Source: Sphingobacteriaceae bacterium (lineage in GTDB: Bacteria; Bacteroidota; Bacteroidia; Sphingobacteriales; Sphingobacteriaceae). Taken from it: a stretch of 64,000 nt of DNA. Shown one piece after another: positions 18,231 through 25,755 of the stretch; positions within the stretch are counted from its first letter, which is position 1, and the number at the start of each line of letters is the position of its first letter. Location: the NCBI GenBank assembly GCA_947463785.1, contig CANHRG010000001.1, positions 62,001-126,000 on the forward strand. The letters are read 5' to 3'. A program made the translations under genes and the position numbers. The notes under the pieces were generated by a model. The model was not told the DNA's origin, made no database searches, and worked only from the letters and a program-made list of their open reading frames with translations.

Positions 18231-18878
18231 TTAGGCGTGTTTAACTAAAATAGATTCCAGTACGTTTGCCGCATCTTCACACATATCGGTTGCGGTCTCA
18301 AGTGCAGATAATACCTCTTTGTATTTAATAAGCTTTACCGCATCTTTCTCATAGGTAAACAAATCGCCTACTGCTCTGTCGAATACGTAGTCGGCTTGAT
18401 TTTCAATGCTATTAATGCGGATACACGAATCGGCAATTGCTCTGATGTTTTTCAGGTTGCGCAATTCACGAACGGCTTTATCTAAATCGGTACAAGCCTG
18501 TAAAATCAACTCGGCTAGTTTTTGAATTGGTTCAGTAGCTTCTTCTACTTTGTACAACAACATTCTGTTTGCTGAACCGTGGATGTAATCGGCCACTTCA
18601 TCCAAAGCTGTAGCCAATTGATGAATATCCTCTCTATCAAACGGAGTGATGAAGTTTTTACTCAATTCTAGAAAGATTTGATGAGTAATTTCATCGCCCA
18701 CGTGCTCTAATTTCTCAATTTCTTTGAAAAACTCTAAACGTTCGTCTAAGTTCTTGGTATTTACCGCCTTATTTAGGGCTTCGGCCATTACAATGAGGTT
18801 AGAACTCGATTGTTCAAAAAGCGGAAAGAAATTCTTGTCTTTGGGTACAAAATACTGAAAAATGCTATTTAGCGACAT
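18231..18878 (-). CDS. DUF47/PhoU-like phosphate transport accessory protein
   Basis: 215 residues, all-helical by composition, opening MSLNSIFQYFVPKDKNFFPLFEQSSSNLIVMAEAL. The repeated acidic motif EKLEHVGDEITHQIF...ATALDEVADYI and SIENQADYVFDRAV is the E(x)2-3D metal-binding pattern of the PhoU/DUF47 fold. DUF47 proteins are regulators or partners of adjacent PiT permeases. It is first in the operon with pit, and the region just upstream holds a -7 box with a direct-repeat operator over the -33 position. Confidence 0.88.
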   Translation of the reverse strand: MSLNSIFQYFVPKDKNFFPLFEQSSSNLIVMAEALNKAVNTKNLDERLEFFKEIEKLEHVGDEITHQIFLELSKNFITPFDREDIHQLATALDEVADYIHGSANRMLLYKVEEATEPIQKLAELILQACTDLDKAVRELRNLKNIRAIADSCIRINSIENQADYVFDRAVGDLFTYEKDAVKLIKYKEVLSALETATDMCEDAANVLESILVKHA

Positions 18879-18897
18879 TTGAATTGTGTTTAGTACA

Positions 18898-18931
18898 CAA
18901 AGCTAGTAGTTCAATGTTAATTTTATGTTAA
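18898..18931 (-). promoter_or_regulatory. DUF47-pit promoter with Pho-box-like direct repeat over -33
   Basis: On the minus strand a full -7 box TAGCTTTG occupies 18898-18905. Eight bases upstream lies TTAACAT-AAAA-TTAACAT (18914-18931): two identical 7-mers with an 11-bp period and a 4-base A-only spacer. No TTTG is present at -33; the repeat covers that position. This is the architecture of E. coli and Bacillus Pho boxes (7-mer or TTAACA repeats at 11 bp). The link to phosphate control is inference. Confidence 0.65.
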
Positions 18932-18939
18932 CATTGTGC

Positions 18940-19962
18940 TTAAGCACGTTGTAGGGTAAAACCAAAAGTGGAGCCTATCCCTGCTGTGCTTCTGAGGGTT
19001 ATGGTTTGATCGTGTGCCTCTAATATGTGTTTTACTATTGCAAGTCCTAAACCAGAACCACCAACTTCTCGTGAGCGACTTTGATCCGTTCGGAAGAATC
19101 GTTCAAAAACCCGAGCCTGATTTTTTTCTTCAATCCCTATTCCATTATCTGTAACTTCAACTAAAAACTGTTCGTGCAATTCGAAGATTTTGATAGCGGT
19201 TTCGCCATTTGTATTCCCGTATTTGAAAGAATTATCAATTAAGTTGACCACTACCTGCCGAATCTTTTCCTGATCGGCATAAACCATAGTTGGATGATCG
19301 TACTTATCCTTAAAAGTTAGCGAGATCTGGTACTTTTTGGCCTTCATTTCTAATGAGTCAATAACTTCATTAATTAACACGGACAGATCAAAAACTTCGT
19401 AATTAATAGGTATTTCTCCGCTCTCTAATTTCGAAATGGCATCTAAATCTTTGATCAAAAAGGTTAATCGGTCTACATTTTTTGCAGCTTTGATGAGGAA
19501 TTTTTTAGTTTGCTCGTCTTCAACAATTGCACTATCCTGTAAAGCTTCTATGTACCCTTGAATGGCAAAAAGCGGGGTCTTAAACTCGTGAGAGATATTT
19601 GCCAGGAACTCTCTCCTAAACTGCTCTTGTTGTTTCAGGGTATCAATCTCAGATTTTTTAGTGATGGCCCATTCTTTCACTTCTTGTTCTACATCGTTAA
19701 TTGGATCAGGACTTACGTATTCGCCCAATGCATCTTTTAAATCTCTACCCAATTTCAAATTATGGATCAGTTTATAAATCAGTTTGATTTTACTGTACAC
19801 ATAACGCTCGGTGAGGTAGTAAAACACCACAAAGCTAGTAAGCAAAGCAACCGAAAAGGTAGCCAGCATGTACAACCAATTTTGCTGGAAATAGAAGTTG
19901 AGTATGGCTAAAGAAAGGGCAACAGCCAGAGCATTTAAAAAAACCAGTACCCGAAGTTTCAT
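18940..19962 (-). CDS. PhoR-like membrane sensor histidine kinase
   Basis: 340 residues. Two N-terminal membrane helices (about residues 5-25 and 31-50) with almost no periplasmic loop, then a coiled linker. HisKA follows with FLANISHEFKTPLFAIQGYIEAL (phospho-acceptor His), and then HATPase_c with N box NLIDNSFKYGN, G1 DNGIGIEE, F box FERFFRTDQSR and G2 GSGLGLAIVKHI. The short sensor part is like PhoR proteins that sense through a transporter rather than a ligand. No response regulator lies next to it; DUF47-pit follows 61 bp downstream. A Pho-box-like repeat also precedes this gene. Phosphate role inferred from these neighbours. Confidence 0.85.
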   Translation of the reverse strand: MKLRVLVFLNALAVALSLAILNFYFQQNWLYMLATFSVALLTSFVVFYYLTERYVYSKIKLIYKLIHNLKLGRDLKDALGEYVSPDPINDVEQEVKEWAITKKSEIDTLKQQEQFRREFLANISHEFKTPLFAIQGYIEALQDSAIVEDEQTKKFLIKAAKNVDRLTFLIKDLDAISKLESGEIPINYEVFDLSVLINEVIDSLEMKAKKYQISLTFKDKYDHPTMVYADQEKIRQVVVNLIDNSFKYGNTNGETAIKIFELHEQFLVEVTDNGIGIEEKNQARVFERFFRTDQSRSREVGGSGLGLAIVKHILEAHDQTITLRSTAGIGSTFGFTLQRA

Positions 19963-19992
19963 ACTTGAAGATAGGGATTAATTCAGCTTGCT

Positions 19993-20010
19993 ATGTTTAT
20001 GAAATGTTAA
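19993..20010 (-). promoter_or_regulatory. Second Pho-box-like direct repeat, before the histidine kinase gene
   Basis: Minus strand TTAACAT-TTCA-TAAACAT: 7-mers differing at one base with the same 11-bp period and 4-base spacer as the copy before DUF47. It overlaps the last codons of the RNA methyltransferase gene. A weak -7-like box (TATCTTCA, 19966-19973) lies 19 bp downstream of the repeat and 3 nt before the kinase ATG. Confidence 0.5.
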
Positions 20011-21179
20011 TTTTCAATTGGCGCCCTTCTGGATCCCTCGTACAATTCGTACTCTAGCAAACGACAATCGAGCTTTCCATTGTAAAACTCTATTCTACGC
20101 GAAGCCTTCAGTCCAATTTTTTTGGCAAGATCAGGGTTTCCTGTAAAAATATAGCCGCGATAACCTTTAGCCTCTTTTTTCATAAAATCACCCATACGTT
20201 TATAGGTAGCTTCCAACAGGGTATGCACCCCCAAACGCTCTCCGTAAGCTGGATTAAACATCACCACACCCCCACCTTCTGGAACTGGAGTTTCGGAAAA
20301 GTCACAAACCTTAAACTCAATCAACTGATCTACCCCAGCAGTTTTAGCATTTTTTTGCGCTATATCTACCGCTTCGGCAGAAATATCGGATGCGATAATG
20401 CGCATATCGGTTTGTTTAATTACCTGATCCTTTAGCAAACGGCGCTCGGTGAAAAAAACCTGCTCGTCGTAGCCAAGCACATGCATGAACCCATAATTCA
20501 TGCGAAACAAACCCGGACTACGATGGGTAGCCAATAAAGCGGCTTCAATGGCTAAGGTTCCTGAGCCACACATCGGATTAATAAAACTACCTTTCCCATC
20601 CCAACCGGTAGCCATAACAGTTGCAGCTGCCAATGCCTCTAGCATCGGCGCCTTACCCGGATGTTTGCGGTAACCGTGTTTAGCCAAGGTTTCGCCCGAA
20701 GTATCGAGGTAGATTTCAGCCTCATCATCCTTCCAATACAAATGGATTACGGCTTTATTTAATTCTGAGCCGGTATTGGGTCTAATTCCTTTTTGCTCTT
20801 TGATACGGTCTACCAGAGCGTCTTTAACTTTTAAATTGGCGAACAATGGTGTGGTAATGTGCTCATTGTCTACATTGGATGTTACAGAAAAATAGCCGCT
20901 GAAATCGATCAGGTTTTCCCATTCCATTTCTACCAATTCTTTATACAGTCGGGCTGGATTTTCTGCCTTGAAGGCCTTGAGCGAATACAAAACCTGACTG
21001 GCACAACGGAGATTAAGATTGAGTTTGATACAATCGTTTACCGTACCGCTGATTTCAACGCCGGTATTAAAAGCTCTGCTGATTTCAAAACCTAAGCCTA
21101 GAACTTCTTGCTGTAAATAAGGCGATAAACGCTTGTTACAGGTGATGATAATTTTACTTTTTGTGTGGAAAACTTGCAT
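20007..21179 (-). CDS. THUMP-domain RNA (guanine-N2) methyltransferase, RlmL/Trm-like
   Basis: 390 residues. N-terminal ferredoxin-like/THUMP region (about 1-165), then a class I SAM methyltransferase domain: NPMCGSGTLAIEAAL (SAM loop), IIASDISAEAVDIAQKNAKTAG, and the amino-methyltransferase catalytic motif as NPAYGERLG (the N-P-x-Y form). The family methylates the exocyclic amine of guanine in 23S rRNA or tRNA. This matches the N-terminal half of RlmL (m2G2445) without the fused RlmK part, so the rRNA target is probable but not proven. Confidence 0.87.
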   Translation of the reverse strand: MQVFHTKSKIIITCNKRLSPYLQQEVLGLGFEISRAFNTGVEISGTVNDCIKLNLNLRCASQVLYSLKAFKAENPARLYKELVEMEWENLIDFSGYFSVTSNVDNEHITTPLFANLKVKDALVDRIKEQKGIRPNTGSELNKAVIHLYWKDDEAEIYLDTSGETLAKHGYRKHPGKAPMLEALAAATVMATGWDGKGSFINPMCGSGTLAIEAALLATHRSPGLFRMNYGFMHVLGYDEQVFFTERRLLKDQVIKQTDMRIIASDISAEAVDIAQKNAKTAGVDQLIEFKVCDFSETPVPEGGGVVMFNPAYGERLGVHTLLEATYKRMGDFMKKEAKGYRGYIFTGNPDLAKKIGLKASRRIEFYNGKLDCRLLEYELYEGSRRAPIEN

Positions 21180-21248
21180 GATATTTTGCGAAGTTAATCA
21201 ATATAAAATTTGGACATTTGAGTTATTGCAATTAAAAATTGATAGACC

Positions 21249-21623
21249 ATGGATATTAAAGGAAAAGTACACGAGGTTGGCGAGGTGATTACGGTAAGTG
21301 AAAAGTTTAAAAAACGGGAATTGGTGGTGGAATATGCCGAAAACCCAAGCTATCCGGAATATGTAAAATTTGAGGCTGTTCAGGATAAGGTAAACTTACT
21401 AGATGCCGTAAAAGTTGGCGATCAGGTTGAGGTGTTTTTTAATTTAAGAGGCCGTCCGTGGACCGATAAAATGGGCAAAACACAATATTTTAACACACTT
21501 TCTGTGTGGCGCCTAAATGTGTTGGATGCTGGGGCTACAGCTGCACCTTCAATGCCTGAATATGCTGCTCCTGCAGATATTTCTGCTGCACCAGGCGAAG
21601 AAGACAACGACCTTCCATTCTAA
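21249..21623 (+). CDS. DUF3127 OB-fold protein with SSB-like acidic tail
   Basis: 124 residues. The compact N-terminal ~90 residues (VHEVGEVITVSEKFKKRELVVEYAENPSYPEYVKFEA...VFFNLRGRPW) are the DUF3127 family, an OB fold of Bacteroidota. A low-complexity Ala/Pro linker leads to the C-terminus GEEDNDLPF. That end resembles the acidic tip of single-stranded-DNA-binding protein (consensus DDDIPF), which recruits RecG, PriA, RecQ and other repair proteins. An SSB-like role is therefore suggested, but direct DNA binding is not established from sequence alone. Confidence 0.8.
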   Translation: MDIKGKVHEVGEVITVSEKFKKRELVVEYAENPSYPEYVKFEAVQDKVNLLDAVKVGDQVEVFFNLRGRPWTDKMGKTQYFNTLSVWRLNVLDAGATAAPSMPEYAAPADISAAPGEEDNDLPF

Positions 21624-21649
21624 GTAGCTAAACAAACCATTATAAAACC

Positions 21650-21682
21650 GAAAAGCCTATCCGATTGGATAGGCTTTTTCAG
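21650..21682. terminator. Terminator between the DUF3127 gene and the convergent gene
   Basis: Arms 21650-21662 (GAAAAGCCTATCC) and 21667-21680 pair around a GATT loop, with T-run on the plus strand and A-run on the other side: usable by both convergent genes. Confidence 0.88.
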
Positions 21683-21701
21683 TATTAAACAACCCAAATC
21701 A

Positions 21702-22691
21702 CTATTCTTTAATCATTTTCTTTACAAACCAGTTGCCATTTTGCATAACTGCTAAATAATAGATTCCATTTTTTGGAATATCGATAGCCTTGTAATACGT
21801 CTCACTGAACGCATTTGGCTTATCTGTAAAAACGGAGTTTAAATCTCTGTCTAATAATTTCACTTCAAGTGCTCCTTTGGTTTTTAAGCTAAAAGCCAGA
21901 TTCAGTTTTCCTACAGAAAAGCTTGGAAAAATATTCAGATCCTGAACGTTTAAATCTGTTTTAGCAGTAGTTGAACCTGTAATTTTAGTCAATGCGTCTT
22001 TAGCTGCTTCACCTAAGCGAATGTTTAGGTTATTGCTGATCCCATCTTTATCTACATTGGCATAGTTAAAAGATTGCGCATTTTGTTCATTTTCGAACAT
22101 GCCTCTGCCCATGATTCGCAATTTTGGAGACATAGGAGCACGTGGGGCATTGGGTGGATGAACAAAAAATTGAAGGTCGGCGGCGGCATTAAAGTGTTTT
22201 TGCATTAAGGTGTCCAAATTTTTCATCCGGATACGCAATTGCTTAAATGCAGAATCGCCATCCATCTTAAACATTAAGGTATCCATCTCTAATTTAAATT
22301 GAGGAGGTAACGGATCATTAGGCCCAAAAGATTGCATTTCGCCATCTTTCCATACAAAAGCTCGTGCACCACCCAGATTTTTGACAATAACTTCTTCGGG
22401 TTCGCCATCTTTTTGCTTTCTGATGATTAACTGCATATTGCCGGGCCCTTTATCAAAAGCCTGCACTTCAACCCGCTTTTTAGCGTCTAAGTCTTTGAGT
22501 AATTTTTTACGTTCCGCTCTGCTTACCTGTTTCAGGTTTTTACCATTAATAATCGTGTCGCTGTTGGTGATAACAATTGTTCGCTTCACTTCTTTCTTCT
22601 CTTGAGCATATGCACCTAGTTTAGCCCCCGTGATGATAACCACTACGAAGGCTAAGGCAAAAGCTCCTGTTTTTAATACTTGATTTTTCAT
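21702..22691 (-). CDS. Exported protein with possible T9SS-type C-terminal domain
   Basis: 329 residues, no recognised enzymatic domain. Signal peptide MKNQVLKTGAFALAFVVVIITGAKLGAYAQ, then a charged region rich in Lys/Asp, a Met/Phe-rich middle (residues about 120-210), and a C-terminal ~75 residues that read like a type A sorting domain: LNIFPSFSVGKLNLAFSL, later NGIYYLAVMQNGNWFVKKMIKE. In that family the domain directs secretion through the type IX system; here the usual FPNP is FPSF, so it may be an altered version. Divergent from the two-component system at 22811, with shared operator repeats between. It may be a target of that system. Confidence 0.6.
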   Translation of the reverse strand: MKNQVLKTGAFALAFVVVIITGAKLGAYAQEKKEVKRTIVITNSDTIINGKNLKQVSRAERKKLLKDLDAKKRVEVQAFDKGPGNMQLIIRKQKDGEPEEVIVKNLGGARAFVWKDGEMQSFGPNDPLPPQFKLEMDTLMFKMDGDSAFKQLRIRMKNLDTLMQKHFNAAADLQFFVHPPNAPRAPMSPKLRIMGRGMFENEQNAQSFNYANVDKDGISNNLNIRLGEAAKDALTKITGSTTAKTDLNVQDLNIFPSFSVGKLNLAFSLKTKGALEVKLLDRDLNSVFTDKPNAFSETYYKAIDIPKNGIYYLAVMQNGNWFVKKMIKE

Positions 22692-22713
22692 GTTTTTTAT
22701 ATGATTAATACCC

Positions 22714-22721
22714 CAAAACTA
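22714..22721 (-). promoter_or_regulatory. -7 box (TAGTTTTG) of the exported T9SS-type protein gene
   Basis: Full TAnnTTTG match on the minus strand, 22 nt before the ATG at 22691. The -33 position is not TTTG and coincides with the first of the TTGTTAA repeats. Confidence 0.5.
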
Positions 22722-22741
22722 AGTCTATAGATTACCCGATT

Positions 22742-22769
22742 TTGTTAAGGCTTTGTTAAAAATTGTTAA
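22742..22769. promoter_or_regulatory. Triple TTGTTAA direct repeat, probable response-regulator operator
   Basis: Three identical 7-mers TTGTTAA at 22742-22748, 22753-22759 and 22763-22769 (periods 11 and 10 bp) lie between the divergent exported-protein gene and the kinase/regulator operon. OmpR-family regulators bind direct repeats with 10-11 bp period; the core also resembles the CpxR box (GTAAA-N5-GTAAA). The adjacent regulator at 24574 is the natural candidate. Inference. Confidence 0.6.
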
Positions 22770-22796
22770 AAGATGTTGGCCTGCAGACCTGTTCAG

Positions 22797-22804
22797 TAAT
22801 TTTG
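22797..22804 (+). promoter_or_regulatory. -7 box (TAATTTTG) of the kinase/regulator operon
   Basis: Full TAnnTTTG match, 6 nt before the ATG at 22811, so the mRNA would be leaderless or nearly so. It lies 27 bp downstream of the triple repeat. Confidence 0.6.
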
Positions 22805-22810
22805 TGTGAG

Positions 22811-24577
22811 ATGAAAAAGAAAAGCATTCTGCTAATTGTGGGTTTAATGAGCTTTGCGCTGCTAGGAGTATTGGCTATGCAGTGGTATTTCTTGCAGCAG
22901 TCGTACAAGCTCAAATCGCAATTGTTTGACCAAAGCGTTAATGAATCGCTCAACAATGTGGTAAAGCAATTGGAAAAACAGGATGCCTTCAACTTCCTTC
23001 TCAACAAAGCGGTAGATACCCAATTGCTGAGAAAACCACTTGCAACTCCTATTTACCGCTTGGTAAAAAAATCAGTAAAGCAAGTCGACAATTATGCAAA
23101 TTATCTAAAAAAAGAACAACGCAAAGCCGATAGTTTATTTCTGGTTCGGGATAGTTTGCTACGCTCCCGCTATCCATTGGTAGTATCGTATGACGCAAGT
23201 CCGGAGCTACCAGAAATTGATGAAGAGCTAGAAGTAGAGGTGGTTCAATACCAAGATGCATTGGGGCGTATTCATCAGCAAACACTAACCCGTGCGATTC
23301 CGCGGATAAGCTTACGCAAGCCCACAAGGCCTACAAAACCCGATTCAATTAAGCAATACGTCGTATTTGATCCGGCAACTGGTCCGCGATTGGTTACCCT
23401 TGCCCGGCCTAGACTAAGCGACATTACCAAAGAAAATGAGATCAACTATGTAAAAGAATACCTCGATTCGGTGCAATTGGATAAAAAGAGCGTAATTCAG
23501 GATTTAGCCCAAGAGTTTAAACAGGCCGAATTGCCTCTAAAGAAAAGGATCCAGCCAGGCTTATTGGATTCGCTATTACGTAAAGAGTTCGGCAATAAAG
23601 GTATTGGTGGTGAGTTTGCGTATCAGGTAAAAGCCGGAAACACCGATTCTGTTGTTTTTCGAAAAACAACTTTGGAGGCGCCATTTGCTCATCAAGATGC
23701 CTATAAAATACAGTTGTTCCCTAAAGATGTGATTCGTGAAGCAGGTTGGTTACTAGTTACCTTTCCAGATAAGAACAAGTACATTCTCTCCAATATGACA
23801 TGGGCCGTGGTATTGGCTGCCGGGTTACTGATGGTATTGTTGTTTTCATTCGGATATACGCTGCAGATGATTTTGAAGCAGAAGAAAATATCTGAAATGA
23901 AAACAGATTTCATCAATAATATGACCCACGAGTTTAAAACACCAGTGGCCACCATCATGATTGCTAGCGAAGCACTGAAAGATCGGGAGATGACAAAAGA
24001 CAAAGGCCGGATAGACCGACTTGCCACTATTATTTACGATGAAAATGTCCGTTTAGGTAATCATATTGAACGGGTGTTACACATCGCTAAACTGGACAAA
24101 GAAGATTTTAAACTGGAGGAAAAAACCATCGAAGTAAACGATCTCTTATCGGCCGTAGTGGATAGCATGAGTTTACAGCTGCAAAAAATTGATGCAAAGG
24201 TTACTTTAAGTTTAGATGCCCAAGCAGATCAAGTAATTGGCGATGAGCTTCACCTCTCCAACGTGATTTTTAATTTGTTAGACAACGCCATAAAATATTG
24301 CGAAAATCAACCTCGAATTGAAGTGAATACCTATAATTCTGGAAAAAATATAGTGATTCGCATAAAAGACAATGGAATTGGCATGAGCCGTGATCAGCAA
24401 TCCAAGATTTTTGATCAATTTTATCGAATCCCAACCGGTAACTTACACAATGTAAAAGGGTTTGGGCTAGGGTTGAGTTACGTGAATAACATTATTAAGC
24501 GTTTAAAAGGCCAAATCCGCGTAAAGAGTGAAAAGGGGATTGGATCTGAATTTGAAATTTTGCTGCCGTTGCTATGA
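22811..24577 (+). CDS. Sensor histidine kinase with large periplasmic domain
   Basis: 588 residues from ATG 22811. One membrane helix (residues 5-27), a periplasmic domain of about 310 residues with no recognised fold, then a second helix (MTWAVVLAAGLLMVLLFSFGYTL). The cytoplasmic kinase shows NNMTHEFKTPVATIMIASEAL (phospho-acceptor His), N box NVIFNLLDNAIKYCE, G1 DNGIGMSRDQ, F box FDQFYRIP and G2 FGLGLSYVNNI. It should phosphorylate the response regulator whose start overlaps its stop (ATGA). The signal sensed is unknown; the divergent exported protein suggests an envelope function. Confidence 0.88.
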   Translation: MKKKSILLIVGLMSFALLGVLAMQWYFLQQSYKLKSQLFDQSVNESLNNVVKQLEKQDAFNFLLNKAVDTQLLRKPLATPIYRLVKKSVKQVDNYANYLKKEQRKADSLFLVRDSLLRSRYPLVVSYDASPELPEIDEELEVEVVQYQDALGRIHQQTLTRAIPRISLRKPTRPTKPDSIKQYVVFDPATGPRLVTLARPRLSDITKENEINYVKEYLDSVQLDKKSVIQDLAQEFKQAELPLKKRIQPGLLDSLLRKEFGNKGIGGEFAYQVKAGNTDSVVFRKTTLEAPFAHQDAYKIQLFPKDVIREAGWLLVTFPDKNKYILSNMTWAVVLAAGLLMVLLFSFGYTLQMILKQKKISEMKTDFINNMTHEFKTPVATIMIASEALKDREMTKDKGRIDRLATIIYDENVRLGNHIERVLHIAKLDKEDFKLEEKTIEVNDLLSAVVDSMSLQLQKIDAKVTLSLDAQADQVIGDELHLSNVIFNLLDNAIKYCENQPRIEVNTYNSGKNIVIRIKDNGIGMSRDQQSKIFDQFYRIPTGNLHNVKGFGLGLSYVNNIIKRLKGQIRVKSEKGIGSEFEILLPLL

Positions 24578-25272
24578 AAAAAATACTTTTAGTGGAAGAT
24601 GACCCCAATTTGGGGCTTTTATTACAAGATTACCTCCAGCTTAAAGCAAAATTCGAGGTTAGGTTGTGTACTGATGGCGAACAGGGACTAAAAGCCTTTG
24701 TTAAAGAATCGTTTGATTTGTGTATCCTAGATGTGATGATGCCCAAAAAAGATGGCTTCACCTTGGGTAAGGAAATTCGAAAAATCAATCAAGATATTCC
24801 TATCATTTTTGCCACCGCCAAGAGCATGATCGAAGATAAAACCGAAGCATTCGGTTTGGGCGGAGACGATTACATAACCAAACCTTTTCGCATCGAAGAA
24901 CTGCTTTTACGAATTAACGCTCTGCTTAAAAGAACCGCAAAGGAGAAAAGTACTTCGCAAAACGAAACTACTGAATTCCACATAGGAAACTATCAATTTG
25001 ATTACCATGCACAAACCATCACCATCAATCAGCAGCAGCAAAAACTAAGTACCAAAGAGGCTGAACTACTTAGATTGCTTTGTTTGAAACAAAACGAGGT
25101 GCTTACCCGCGAAGAAGCGCTATTGGCAATTTGGCATGACGATAATTACTTTAACGGCCGAAGCATGGATGTTTTTTTAAGCAAATTGAGAAAGTATTTA
25201 AAAGGTGATCCAAGTGTGGAAATCATCAATGTGCACGGCCGGGGTTATAAACTCTTCATACAATCTAGCTAA
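24574..25272 (+). CDS. OmpR/PhoB-family response regulator
   Basis: 232 residues. Receiver domain with acidic pocket (LLVEDDPN), phospho-acceptor Asp in LCILDVMMPKKDGF, conserved Thr/Ala in FATAKS and Lys in YITKPFRIEELL. A winged-helix Trans_reg_C domain follows (LSTKEAELLRLLC...REEALLAIW...NGRSMDVFLSKLRKYL...VEIINVHGRGYKLF). Overlaps the kinase gene by 4 bp. As a tandem-repeat binder it is the likely ligand of the TTGTTAA triplet upstream of the operon, giving autoregulation. Confidence 0.93.
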   Translation: MKKILLVEDDPNLGLLLQDYLQLKAKFEVRLCTDGEQGLKAFVKESFDLCILDVMMPKKDGFTLGKEIRKINQDIPIIFATAKSMIEDKTEAFGLGGDDYITKPFRIEELLLRINALLKRTAKEKSTSQNETTEFHIGNYQFDYHAQTITINQQQQKLSTKEAELLRLLCLKQNEVLTREEALLAIWHDDNYFNGRSMDVFLSKLRKYLKGDPSVEIINVHGRGYKLFIQSS

Positions 25273-25342
25273 CACTCCGCTTAGCTACTAGTCCTATAGT
25301 TTTCTCAATAAGAAATATCAGAACCTAGTAATTGTAACAGCG

Positions 25343-25371
25343 CACTATTTCTAATAAATAGTGATTTTTTT
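25343..25371 (+). terminator. Terminator after the kinase/regulator operon
   Basis: Arms CACTATTT (25343-25350) and AAATAGTG (25356-25363) around a 5-nt loop, followed by A then seven T. Confidence 0.8.
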
Positions 25372-25423
25372 CTTCTGAGTGATGATTTTTGATTTATAAG
25401 TCTAATCTTTAATTGTTACGATC

Positions 25424-25690
25424 ATGAATCAAAATTACAAACTCAAAAACATCCTCGGTTTGGTAATGCTCGCCGGGTTCCTTTCATGCACAAAAAATAG
25501 TGAATGGATTCCACAGGAAAGTAAGCGGGAACAAAACAAGAAAACTAGTTTTCCGGAAACAAAACCTGTGGAAGATTCGTATAGAGATGGAACTTTGCCC
25601 TCTCTATACCAACTCAACTACAATAGTGATAAAATACCTAAACCCAAACCAGAACCGGATCCAGATCCCTGGAAAGACACTCACAGGTAG
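25424..25690 (+). CDS. Small Pro/Lys-rich lipoprotein of unknown function
   Basis: 88 residues. The N-terminus MNQNYKLKNILGLVMLAGFLSC is a lipoprotein signal peptide whose lipobox (FLSC) puts the lipidated Cys at residue 22. The mature part is hydrophilic and disordered-looking, ending in a Lys/Glu/Asp-Pro alternation (KPKPEPDPDPW) that suits a stretch reaching out from the membrane. No family recognised. It lies between two terminators, so it is its own unit. No consensus -7 box was found at the expected distance. Reality as a gene rests on the lipobox and isolation from other reading frames. Confidence 0.55.
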   Translation: MNQNYKLKNILGLVMLAGFLSCTKNSEWIPQESKREQNKKTSFPETKPVEDSYRDGTLPSLYQLNYNSDKIPKPKPEPDPDPWKDTHR

Positions 25691-25722
25691 ACAATCTACT
25701 TACCCCAATGAAACATTGGTTA

Positions 25723-25755
25723 AAAGGGTTTTCTCCTGTTAGGAGGAAACCCTTT
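25723..25755. terminator. Bidirectional terminator between the lipoprotein and ALDH genes
   Basis: A 15-bp stem with one wobble: AAAGGGTTTTCTCCT (25723-25737) against 25741-25755, loop GTT. The right arm includes two bases of the aldehyde dehydrogenase stop codon. Confidence 0.9.
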
